64,000 nt of DNA from Phycisphaeraceae bacterium (GTDB lineage Bacteria > Planctomycetota > Phycisphaerae > Phycisphaerales > UBA1924), in contig JACKHA010000009.1 of NCBI GenBank assembly GCA_020639215.1, positions 1 through 64,000 on the forward strand, written 5' to 3'. The number at the start of each line of letters is the position of its first letter. Position 1 is the first letter of the stretch. The translations under genes were made by a program, and so were the position numbers. The notes beneath the pieces were generated by a model. It did not search any database. It saw only the letters and a program-made list of their open reading frames with translations, and had not been told where the DNA came from. Positions 14,970 through 22,326 of this stretch are shown piece by piece.

Positions 14970-16274
14970 ATGGCCAGCGTGAGCAATGCTCCCAACGGAA
15001 CGAAGCGGGTGCTGTTCTCCATCGCCCCGAAGCGGCGGCGCACCATCTACCTCGGGAACGCGACCGCCGAACTCGCGGAGGACGTGCGGTTCCACGTCGA
15101 GAACCTCCTCGCGTATCGCAACGGCGGCCCGGGCGCTCGGCTGAACCGCGATACGTCCCGGTGGCTTGAATCGGCCCCCGATGACCTGTACGCCAAACTC
15201 GCGGGCGCCGGGCTGGTCGAGTCGCGGGAGTCGTCGGCCATCGAAACGCTCGAACACCTGCTCAAAGCGTTCGAGGATCAACTCGTCGTGAAGGAAGGGA
15301 CAAAGACAACGTACCAACAGGCGATGGGCAGCCTGCGGAAGCACGTCGGCGGCTCCACCCGGCTGGCCAGCATCAGCGCATCGACCGCCGACAAGTGGCG
15401 CAAACTGCTCACCGATGACGGGCTGGCCCCGGCGACGATTGCCAAGAGGGTGAAGGTGGCCCGCGCCATCTTCGGCAAGGCGGTGCTGTGGAAGGCCATC
15501 GACGCCAACCCGTTCGCGCACATCAAGAGTGGGAGCCAAGCCAACTCGGCCCGTTCGTTCCACGTCCCGCGCGAATGGCTCCCGGCCCTGTTCGATGCCT
15601 GCCCCTCCGACGAGTGGCGGGCCATCATCGGACTGTCCCGGCTGGCGGGTCTGCGGTGCCCGAGCGAACTGGCGCCGCTCACCTGGGGCAGCGTCGATTG
15701 GGACAAGGGGGTTCTGCGTGTCCAGTCGCCAAAGACGGCGGGCCACGAGGGGCAGGACGAGAGGTACGTCCCGATCGACCCCGACCTGTACGCCATCCTC
15801 GACCGGCTCTACCACGACGCCGACGAGGGCGTGGTGGCGATCGTGCCCAGCGTGCGAGACGGGAGTGTGAACCTCCGCACGGGGTTCCGGAAGATCATCG
15901 CGAGGGCCAGCCTCAAGGTGTGGCCTCGGTTGTTCCACAACATGCGGGCCGCGTGCATCACGGACTGGCTCACCCGACCCAACGTGACGGTGGCGGACGT
16001 GGCCGAGTGGGCCGGACACTCGCCCGTGGTCGCGGCGACGCACTACTGGCAACCGCGACCATCGGCCATCCGTGAGGTGACGGGGCGGACGCCCGAGGCA
16101 ACGCGCCAAACAACGCAGCACCGGGCGGAACCGGGCGGCACGGGCACCCCGGTCGGCGCTGGCCGACCCACTTGGAACGCCGATTCCGGCGTGTGCCAGC
16201 CGGTGCCGAGTACCGAACGGACTACGAATGACCCCAGCGGGATTCGAACCCGCGTCGCTACCGTGAAAGGGTAG
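14970..16274 (+). CDS. int: Tyrosine recombinase / integrase
   Basis: 434 aa site-specific recombinase. N-terminal region with core-binding SAM-like domain at about 90-185 (TYQQAMGSLRKHVGG, KRVKVARAIFGKA), catalytic domain at about 195-365 with R229 (AGLRCPSE), H323-x2-R326 (HNMR), H350 (WAGHS) and nucleophile Y359 (THYW). The last about 70 residues are low complexity, and the final 16 codons read through the attachment core and the 3' half of tRNA-Glu on the opposite strand. The stop codon therefore depends on host DNA: excision would change the C-terminus. Integrates the element at tRNA-Glu (inference from position). Confidence 0.93.
   Translation: MASVSNAPNGTKRVLFSIAPKRRRTIYLGNATAELAEDVRFHVENLLAYRNGGPGARLNRDTSRWLESAPDDLYAKLAGAGLVESRESSAIETLEHLLKAFEDQLVVKEGTKTTYQQAMGSLRKHVGGSTRLASISASTADKWRKLLTDDGLAPATIAKRVKVARAIFGKAVLWKAIDANPFAHIKSGSQANSARSFHVPREWLPALFDACPSDEWRAIIGLSRLAGLRCPSELAPLTWGSVDWDKGVLRVQSPKTAGHEGQDERYVPIDPDLYAILDRLYHDADEGVVAIVPSVRDGSVNLRTGFRKIIARASLKVWPRLFHNMRAACITDWLTRPNVTVADVAEWAGHSPVVAATHYWQPRPSAIREVTGRTPEATRQTTQHRAEPGGTGTPVGAGRPTWNADSGVCQPVPSTERTTNDPSGIRTRVATVKG
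16092..16118. repeat. Arm-type repeat, right copy
   Basis: Partner of 6973-6999 (same orientation, two mismatches), lying inside the 3' part of the integrase gene. Confidence 0.5.
16226..16241. repeat. attR-type core, 16-bp direct repeat
   Basis: gaatgaccccagcggg, identical to 6913-6928. Overlaps the 3' terminus of tRNA-Glu from 16229. Confidence 0.8.
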
Positions 16275-16303
16275 TGTCCTGGACCAGGCTAGACGATGGG
16301 GCC
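16229..16303 (-). tRNA. tRNA-Glu (TTC)
   Basis: 75 nt. Acceptor ggcccca pairs with tggggtc (one G-U pair), discriminator A, anticodon loop ccTTTCAc giving TTC, T-loop gggttcgaatccc. CCA not encoded. Intact despite the element joined to its 3' end; it overlaps the integrase 3' end by 46 bp on the opposite strand. Confidence 0.95.
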
Positions 16304-16503
16304 GTGGCGGGGCGATTGTAGAGCGCGAGGGGCGTGGGGGGCGTCGAAGGGCCGAGAACTCGGGGCGGGCTGGTCGTGTGTGACGCGGCGCCGGGCCGCA
16401 TGATCCGCGCGATTGGCGGGGATGGCCTGGGCGGGGGTGGGGGTGTGGGCGGAGGCGGCGGGCGGGCGTGGTTTGGGGGCTGGATCGGGTCGATAGAGCG
16501 TGC

Positions 16504-17052
16504 ATGGAGTTCCAGCCCCAGAGTTCAGGTGCTTCGCCGGCCGCGCTTCCCGTTGACTCCCGCACGATGCGGTTGGTGGCGGGGGTTGGTGTGGTGGCGG
16601 TGTTGTCGATCGTGGCGGCGGTGGCTCGGCCGTCCGGGAGCCGGGCCGCGGAGGCGGGGGCTGGCTCGGCGGGCGTGGCCGCGGGCGGCGGGTCTGTGGG
16701 GGCGGGTGAGTTCCGGCACACGGCGCCGTTCGGGCTCGAATCAGGCTCGTCGGGGACGATCGATGGAGGTGGGCTGGCCGGACATTCCGGGATTCCGGAG
16801 CCGTTGCCTTACGACGAGGCGGGGCGTGCGAATCTGGGGATCGTCGTGGGGCCCGCGCTGTTCGTGTGGGTGTACGGCGGCGAGGACGGGGTGCGGTACA
16901 CGATCGCGGATGTGCGTGGGCAGGTGCTGGCGTCGGGGCTGACGGCCAACGAGGTGTACGGCGCGTTTCCGGAGATCAACATCCCGGAGATGCAGTTCGG
17001 ACCGGATGGGGCGTTGTGCGAGCCGCTGATGTGGGCCGGGGACGGGATGTAG
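16504..17052 (+). CDS. Membrane-anchored hypothetical protein
   Basis: 182 aa from ATG 16504. A transmembrane/signal-anchor segment lies at about 22-40 (MRLVAGVGVVAVLSIVAAVA); ATG 16567 at its start is an alternative. A Gly/Ser/Ala-rich linker follows, then a compact C-terminal domain at about 100-180 (LGIVVGPALFVWVYGGEDG, YTIADVRGQVLA). This looks like a conserved planctomycete surface or periplasmic protein of unknown role. 197 bp upstream of fliN, same strand. Confidence 0.6.
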   Translation: MEFQPQSSGASPAALPVDSRTMRLVAGVGVVAVLSIVAAVARPSGSRAAEAGAGSAGVAAGGGSVGAGEFRHTAPFGLESGSSGTIDGGGLAGHSGIPEPLPYDEAGRANLGIVVGPALFVWVYGGEDGVRYTIADVRGQVLASGLTANEVYGAFPEINIPEMQFGPDGALCEPLMWAGDGM

Positions 17053-17249
17053 GGCGGCGGGCTGGCGTGGACTTGTGAGTCGTGCCGGGCGCGACGTGGG
17101 GAAGTCGCGCAATCGCCGCGCGGTTCGGGTGCGCCGTGGTTGCGCGTTGGTGTGGAAAACTACCGTTTGGCTGGTGGGGCGTCCGATGGTGGCCCATCGC
17201 CGGGGGTGTGCCCCGGCTACGGCGCGGAGCGTCGGGTCAGGGGGCCAGG

Positions 17250-17828
17250 ATGGCCGACGAGAAGCAACCAGCATCCACACCGGAGGGTGCGGCGCCGACC
17301 CCGGCGCCAGAGGCGGCCCCGGCGGCGGGCGGGTCCGGACCATCGACGCCTGCGGCGAAGCCGGAGCCCGAGGTCCCGACGGGTCCGGGCGCGGACTCGC
17401 CGGAGGCGATGGGCGAACAACTGGCAGAGATGGACCGGGACGCGGCGGCGACGGCCGAGACCGCGGGCGTGGCGGCCGGGGCCGGGCCCGCGCGGGCTGA
17501 GAACGCGACGGATGACGCGTCGCCCGGCGTGCCGGAGTTGCCCGAGTTTGATCTGGCGGACTTCGGCGTGTCGTCGAAGGACATCGATCTGCTGTCGGAC
17601 GTGAACCTGAACGTCACGATCGAGCTCGGTCGGACGCGGATGCTGATCGAGGACGTGCTGAAGCTGGTGGCCGGCGCGGTAATCGAACTGGACAAGCTGG
17701 CGGGCGATCCCGTGGACGTGTTCGTGAACGGGCGGCTTGTGGCCAAGGGCGAGGTGCTGGTGCTCAACGACAACTTCTGCGTTCGCGTGAACGAGATCGT
17801 TGACGCGGCGGCGGCGGAGAAGGCGTGA
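17250..17828 (+). CDS. fliN: Flagellar motor switch protein FliN
   Basis: 192 aa from ATG 17250. The SpoA/FliN domain occupies about 115-190: LLSDVNLNVTIELGRTRM, IEDVLKLVAGAVIELDKLAGDPVDVFVNGRLVAKGEV, the typical FliN core that builds the C-ring at the base of the motor. The first about 110 residues are Ala/Pro/Glu-rich and probably disordered, longer than in most FliN. First gene of the export cluster; fliO starts 3 bp after its stop. No fliM lies adjacent in the window. Confidence 0.93.
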   Translation: MADEKQPASTPEGAAPTPAPEAAPAAGGSGPSTPAAKPEPEVPTGPGADSPEAMGEQLAEMDRDAAATAETAGVAAGAGPARAENATDDASPGVPELPEFDLADFGVSSKDIDLLSDVNLNVTIELGRTRMLIEDVLKLVAGAVIELDKLAGDPVDVFVNGRLVAKGEVLVLNDNFCVRVNEIVDAAAAEKA

Positions 17829-17831
17829 GCG

Positions 17832-18725
17832 ATGGCGGCGCGGCGTGCATCCCGGCTGCGAGTTGGCGCGCTGGTCGCGTTGGGCGCGATGGCGGTGTGT
17901 GCGGGAGCTGCGGCCGGGCAGTCGGGCGGTGGGGGCGCGTTTGTCGGGCCGATCCCGGCGGCGTTGGACGGGGCGGCCGGGGCTGGCGAAGCGGCGGTGG
18001 CGGTGGTGGAGGCTGGGGCCGAGGCTTCGATCCCGGTTGCGGCGGGTGGGCCGACCGACGAGCGACGGCCCCTCATCCCGGGTGCGGGTGGGGCGGTTGG
18101 AGGGGGTGGCGCACCGATCGATGCGTTGGGGGGCGAGTCGGTTGATCTGACGCCGACGCTGCTCGCGCTGGTGGGTGTTGTCGGCCTGATCGCGCTGGTG
18201 TTCGGCGGGCTGCGATTGATGCGCGGCGGGGGCGGGCGGGGCGGGCTGGCGACGGCGCGGGCGCCCTCGGGGATTCTTGAGGTGCTGGGGCGGTACCCGC
18301 TGGGTTCGGGGCCGACGCTGCTGCTGCTGCGGGTGGACCGGCGGGTGCTGCTGCTGTCGCAGGCGCGGGCGTCACGGCTGTCGGGCTCGACGCTGACGGC
18401 GCTGTGCGAGCTGGATGATCCGGACGAGGTGGCGTCGATCCTTGTGCAGGCGCGGGATGCGCGGGATGAGTCGATCTCGGCCCGGTTCGGCGCGCTCCTG
18501 GGAGGGTTCGCGGCGGAACACGCGGGCGGGGACGGGCAGGGGTTCGGGGCGCGCGGGGGGTCGCTGCGTGCGCTGGCCCACGGCGGGGTGGAGGTCTCGG
18601 TTGTTGATGCGGCGGGCGGGGAAGGACTCGACGAGCCCGCGGCGCCGATGGCCCGAGTGGCGCGGTCGTCTCGCTTGCGTGAGCGGCTTGAGGGGATGCG
18701 GGCGTGGGAGGGGGTGGTGGCGTGA
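17832..18725 (+). CDS. fliO: Flagellar biosynthesis protein FliO
   Basis: 297 aa. Signal peptide (LRVGALVALGAMAVCAGAAAG), a Gly/Ala-rich periplasmic stretch, one membrane segment at about 112-132 (LTPTLLALVGVVGLIALVFGGLRL) and the cytoplasmic FliO domain at about 145-200 (ILEVLGRYPLGSGPTLLLLRVDRRVLLLSQ). FliO helps assemble the FliP-FliQ-FliR core. Position between fliN and fliP supports the call, since FliO is poorly conserved. Overlaps fliP by 4 bp. Confidence 0.85.
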   Translation: MAARRASRLRVGALVALGAMAVCAGAAAGQSGGGGAFVGPIPAALDGAAGAGEAAVAVVEAGAEASIPVAAGGPTDERRPLIPGAGGAVGGGGAPIDALGGESVDLTPTLLALVGVVGLIALVFGGLRLMRGGGGRGGLATARAPSGILEVLGRYPLGSGPTLLLLRVDRRVLLLSQARASRLSGSTLTALCELDDPDEVASILVQARDARDESISARFGALLGGFAAEHAGGDGQGFGARGGSLRALAHGGVEVSVVDAAGGEGLDEPAAPMARVARSSRLRERLEGMRAWEGVVA

Positions 18726-19798
18726 GGCGTGGGCCGCACACAACTCCCACTTCGCGCGCCTGGCTGGCGTGTGCTGTGGCGGCGCTGGCAATGGCGCTCT
18801 TGGCGTCGCCCGCTTGGGCGCAGGAGGTGTATGGCCCGCCCACGCCGGGGCAGGGCGGGGTGGCGACGGGTTCGATCCCGCGGCTCACGTCGATTCTGGA
18901 TGCCGCGAGCGGGGAGAACCCGCAGGACCTCGAGGACGCGTTCAACCCGCTGCGGATGCTGGAGGCGGCGGCGGCGCTGGCCCCGGGTGGGAGCGGATCG
19001 GGCGATTCCGGGCCGGGCGGTCCTGGGGCGTCGGGGCCTTCGCAGGGGCCCGGAATCTCGCCGGCGGTGAACATCCTTGTGCTGCTGACGGTGCTGACGG
19101 TGGCGCCGGCGATCGTGCTGATGACGACGTGCTTCGTGCGGATCATCATCGTGCTGGCGCTCTTGCGGCAGGCGATGGGGACGCAGTCGCTGCCGCCGCC
19201 GCAGGTGCTGACGGGGCTGTCTCTGTTCATGACGATGCTGGTGATGGCGCCGACGCTGGATCGCGTGTGGAACGAGGCGGTGGTGCCCTACCAGCAGGGA
19301 GAGATTCGCGACTACGACGCGCTGTGGGACAAGGCCAAGCGGCCGGTGCGTGACTTCATGTTCGACCAGATCGAGGCGACGGGGAACTGGTCGAGCCTGG
19401 TGATGGTGCTGAACTACCGGGGGGTGGACACGTCGGACCCGTCGAAACTGACGCGGGCCGACGTCGACATGGTGTCGCTGGTGCCGGCGTTCATGCTGAG
19501 CGAGCTGAAGACGGCGTTCCTGATGGGGTTCCGAATCTACCTGCCGTTCCTGGTGATCGACATGGTGATCGCGGCGATCCTGATCTCGATGAGCATGATG
19601 ATGCTGCCGCCGGTGCTGATCTCGCTGCCGTTCAAGTTGCTGCTGTTCGTGCTTGTGGACGGGTGGACGCTGGTGGTGGGGGGTCTGCTGGGCTCGTTCG
19701 TGCTGGAGGGCCAGTCGGCGCGCCTGTCGGAGACGGCGACCGCGTGGCTTGGTGAGGCGGCGAACTGGTGGCCCTCTGTTTCGAGCGGGCTGGGGTAG
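18722..19798 (+). CDS. fliP: Flagellar export protein FliP
   Basis: 358 aa from GTG 18722, in a GTGA overlap with fliO. Cleavable signal (ACAVAALAMALLASPAWAQ), then about 80 residues of Pro/Gly-rich sequence not usual for FliP, then the conserved core: ILVLLTVLTVAPAIVLMTTCFVRIIIVLALLRQAMGTQ, PPPQVLTGLSLFMTMLVM, and the C-terminal pair FRIYLPFLVIDMVIAAILIS and MMMLPPVLISLPFKLLLFVLVDGW. Forms the export gate in the inner membrane with FliQ and FliR. Followed by a 124-bp gap containing a CTCTGTG repeat run before fliQ. Confidence 0.95.
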   Translation: MRRGPHTTPTSRAWLACAVAALAMALLASPAWAQEVYGPPTPGQGGVATGSIPRLTSILDAASGENPQDLEDAFNPLRMLEAAAALAPGGSGSGDSGPGGPGASGPSQGPGISPAVNILVLLTVLTVAPAIVLMTTCFVRIIIVLALLRQAMGTQSLPPPQVLTGLSLFMTMLVMAPTLDRVWNEAVVPYQQGEIRDYDALWDKAKRPVRDFMFDQIEATGNWSSLVMVLNYRGVDTSDPSKLTRADVDMVSLVPAFMLSELKTAFLMGFRIYLPFLVIDMVIAAILISMSMMMLPPVLISLPFKLLLFVLVDGWTLVVGGLLGSFVLEGQSARLSETATAWLGEAANWWPSVSSGLG

Positions 19799-19922
19799 CG
19801 CGTGGGCGCTGCTCGGGGCGAATCGGCACTGCCGAGTTCTCGGTCCTGGCCCGCGCTTCGTCTCTGTGATTCTCCTCTGTGCTTCTGTGTCTCTGTGTTG
19901 AACTCGGCTCTGGAGCCTGCCA

Positions 19923-20183
19923 ATGCCCTTCGACGACGCGACGGTCGGGATGGTGCGGGACACGCTGACGCTGGTGCTGATGATCTCGCTGCCGATCCTG
20001 CTGGCGGGGATGGCGGTGGGGCTGGTCATCAGCCTGCTGCAGTCGATCACGTCGATCCAGGACCAGGCCTTGACGTTCGTGCCGAAGATCGTGGTGATGG
20101 TTGGGGTGGCGGCGCTGCTGATCCCGTGGATCGCGTTCCGGATCGCCGAGTACGCGGCGGAGATGTTCACGTTCACGCCGTAG
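19923..20183 (+). CDS. fliQ: Flagellar export protein FliQ
   Basis: 86 aa, the usual length. Two transmembrane helices (TLTLVLMISLPILLAGMAVG and VVMVGVAALLIPWIA) with the conserved connecting segment LLQSITSIQDQALTFVPKI. Component of the FliPQR gate. Starts after a weak gctctggagcct box. Confidence 0.95.
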   Translation: MPFDDATVGMVRDTLTLVLMISLPILLAGMAVGLVISLLQSITSIQDQALTFVPKIVVMVGVAALLIPWIAFRIAEYAAEMFTFTP

Positions 20184-20245
20184 CGGGTTGCCGATGGGCG
20201 GAGTCGGCGGTCGGGGGCCGGCTCCTTGTGTACTAGATCGTCCTC

Positions 20246-21064
20246 ATGGCCGCGCTCTTCTCGCTCCATCTCGTGCCCTTCGCGCTGGTGGCGTTCCGGG
20301 TCATGGGGCTGTTTCTTGCGCTGCCGTTGCTGGGCAGCGCGACGGTGCCGGTGCGGATCAAGTCCTTCCTGGCGGTGGCGGTGGCGGCGGCGGCGTACCC
20401 GGTGGTGGTGGCGGGGCAAGGGCAGACGCCGGTGCTCCCGGCGTCGATGGGGCTGTTCGCGTTGGTGCCGATGATCGTGTTCGAGCTGGCGATCGGGGCG
20501 TCGCTGGGGTTCCTGGCGGGCATGCCGCTGCACGCGGCGAACTTCGCTGGGTTCCTGATGGGGCACCAGATGGGTCTGGGGCTGGCGCGGACGTTCGATC
20601 CGTCGAGCGACGCGGAGACGGACCTGCTGTCGCAGCTGCTGTTCATCATCGCGTCGACGGCCTTTCTGGCGATCGGCGGGCTGGACGGGCTGTTCGTGGG
20701 GGTGGCGTCGTCGTTCGAGCGTGTGCCGGTGGGGGGGTTCGAGCCCGGGATCACGCCGCTGGAGCTGGCGGTGGGGCTCGTGGCGTCGGGGACGGAGCTC
20801 GCGGTGCGTGTGTCGGCGCCGGTGGTCGGGATCGTGATCCTGGTGCTGGTGGCGCTGGGGGCGTTGTCGAAGACGCTGCCGCAGCTGAACGTGATGACCG
20901 TGGGGTTCATCATGAAGATCCTGCTGGGGTTCGCGATGCTGATGGCCGGGCTGGCGTCGATCGATGAGGCGATCGTGGTGGACGTGACCGAGTCGCTGGG
21001 GCGGGTGATGGGGTGGTGGCGGCAGGTCGGGGCGGGGGCGGGGCTCGTTTCTGTCATGCGTTGA
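20246..21064 (+). CDS. fliR: Flagellar export protein FliR
   Basis: 272 aa, family-typical. Hydrophobic throughout with six predicted helices; conserved features include FRVMGLFLALPLLGSATVPVR, GASLGFLAGMPLHAANFAGFL, MGHQMGLG and ALSKTLPQLNVMTVGF. Gate component next to FliQ. Starts 62 bp after fliQ, and flhB begins 29 bp after its end. Confidence 0.95.
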   Translation: MAALFSLHLVPFALVAFRVMGLFLALPLLGSATVPVRIKSFLAVAVAAAAYPVVVAGQGQTPVLPASMGLFALVPMIVFELAIGASLGFLAGMPLHAANFAGFLMGHQMGLGLARTFDPSSDAETDLLSQLLFIIASTAFLAIGGLDGLFVGVASSFERVPVGGFEPGITPLELAVGLVASGTELAVRVSAPVVGIVILVLVALGALSKTLPQLNVMTVGFIMKILLGFAMLMAGLASIDEAIVVDVTESLGRVMGWWRQVGAGAGLVSVMR

Positions 21065-21093
21065 CTTGCGGTTGAGGCGCACCTGGAGGGCCG

Positions 21094-22161
21094 ATGGCGG
21101 ACGATCTGGGAGAACGGACCGAGGCACCGACCGGGCGTCGCCTGTCGGAGGCGCGCGGGAAGGGGCAGGTGCCCAAGAGCCAGGACTTCGGCTCGGCGGT
21201 GACGCTGATCGGCGACGTGGTGCTGCTGTCGATCTTCGGGGCGGGGATGGCGCAGGTGTTCGTTGTGGTGATGCGGTCGGCGCTCTCGGCCGACCCGGGC
21301 GAGACGATGGACGCGACGGCGCTCTGGCCGGCGTTCCGGTGGTCGCTGGCGCAGGCCGCGATCGGCGCGGCACCGATGCTGGCGCTGGTGGTGGCGCTGG
21401 GGGTGCTGGCCCAGGTGCTGCAGGTTGGGTGGCTGGTGACGCTGGAGCCGGTGAAGCCCAAGCTCACGTCGCTGAGCCCGATGAAGGGGCTGAAGCGGAT
21501 CTTCGGGAAACGCGGGCTGGTCAAGTCGGGGATCGGCATCCTGAAGATGTCGGTCGTCGGATGGGTCGCGTGGCTGGTGCTGTCGCGTCAGGCGGTGAGT
21601 CTGGCGAACCTGCCGGGGATGGAGGCGGTGGCGGCGGTGCGGACGATCCTGGGGCTGGCGTTCGAACTGGCGATCTGGCTGACGCTGGTGCTGCTGGTGA
21701 TCGCGCTGATCGACCTGGCGTACCAGAAGTGGCAGCACAAGCAGGACCTGAAGATGACCAAGCAGGAGGTCAAGGACGAGCGTCGGATGATGGAGGGCTC
21801 GCCGGAGGTGAAGAAGCGTCGGTTGCAGATGGCGATGGACATCGCGATGCACCGGATCCAGCACGCGGTGCCGAAGGCGGACGTGGTGGTGACGAACCCG
21901 ACGCACTTCGCGGTGGCGCTCAAGTACGACAGCAAGTCGATGCGGGCCCCGCGGGTGCTGGCCAAGGGTGCGGACCTGATGGCCTTTCGGATCCGGCACG
22001 TGGCAATGGCCACGGGGGTGCAGATCGTGGAGCGCCCGCCGCTGGCGCGGGCGCTGTACTGGGGGGTGGAGGTCGGGCGCGAGGTGTCTCCCGAGCACTA
22101 CGAGGCGGTGGCTGAGGTTCTGGCGTTTGTCTATCGGCTCAAGGGGAAGAAGGTCGCGTAG
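21094..22161 (+). CDS. flhB: Flagellar export switch protein FlhB
   Basis: 355 aa. N-terminal EAPTGRRLSEARGKGQVPKSQD, four membrane helices, and the cytoplasmic domain with the self-cleaving NPTH motif (VVVTNPTHFAVALKYD) at about 267-270 and KGADLMAFRIRHVA. Cleavage at N-P switches export specificity from hook to filament. A clear ctggaggg box precedes the ATG. Confidence 0.96.
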   Translation: MADDLGERTEAPTGRRLSEARGKGQVPKSQDFGSAVTLIGDVVLLSIFGAGMAQVFVVVMRSALSADPGETMDATALWPAFRWSLAQAAIGAAPMLALVVALGVLAQVLQVGWLVTLEPVKPKLTSLSPMKGLKRIFGKRGLVKSGIGILKMSVVGWVAWLVLSRQAVSLANLPGMEAVAAVRTILGLAFELAIWLTLVLLVIALIDLAYQKWQHKQDLKMTKQEVKDERRMMEGSPEVKKRRLQMAMDIAMHRIQHAVPKADVVVTNPTHFAVALKYDSKSMRAPRVLAKGADLMAFRIRHVAMATGVQIVERPPLARALYWGVEVGREVSPEHYEAVAEVLAFVYRLKGKKVA

Positions 22162-22175
22162 CGGGGGAGTACGCA

Positions 22176-22297
22176 GGGGTCACAGAGAGGGCGGAGGGAC
22201 GCGGAGGAGTGGCTGTGTTCGGACCGGAGGCGCGGAGTGACTGAGACGATCTACCCGTATTCCTACCTCGGCGCTCCTCTGCCCTCTCTGTGACCCC
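22176..22297. repeat. Inverted repeat of CACAGAGAGG/CGGAGG units between flhB and flhA
   Basis: Left arm 22176-22197 and right arm 22276-22297 are reverse complements over 22 bp with one mismatch, with cggagg and gcggag units between them. It fills almost all of the 165-bp gap between two genes of one operon. Similar CTCTGTG units lie between fliP and fliQ (19857-19900). Confidence 0.65.
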
Positions 22298-22326
22298 CGC
22301 GCCCTCCTAGAGATCAACCACGAACC

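Larger units (their letters stand above)
6913..16241 (+). mobile_element. Integrated phage-satellite-like element in tRNA-Glu
   Basis: About 9.3 kb between two copies of gaatgaccccagcggg, the right copy including the 3' end of tRNA-Glu. Every gene points right and ends with a tyrosine integrase next to the tRNA, the classical layout of tRNA-targeted elements. Contents seen: a tape-measure-like protein, a P27-type small terminase, a small membrane protein, two small DNA-binding proteins, an AEP/DUF3987 replication protein, an excisionase-like HTH, an XRE repressor and an integrase. No large terminase, portal, protease or major capsid frame is present. Small terminase plus replication and integration genes without capsid genes is the hallmark of phage satellites (PICI-like), so that is the favoured reading. 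A decayed prophage is the alternative, but its frames are intact and tightly packed. Confidence 0.85.

Noticed and set aside
13962..16721. 919-residue open frame antisense to the integrase region
   Set aside because: Overlaps the integrase, HTH genes and tRNA-Glu; composition is shadow-like.
17237..21373. 1378-residue open frame antisense to the flagellar genes
   Set aside because: Arg/Pro/Ser-rich translation with no domain; a by-product of high GC opposite real genes with conserved motifs.
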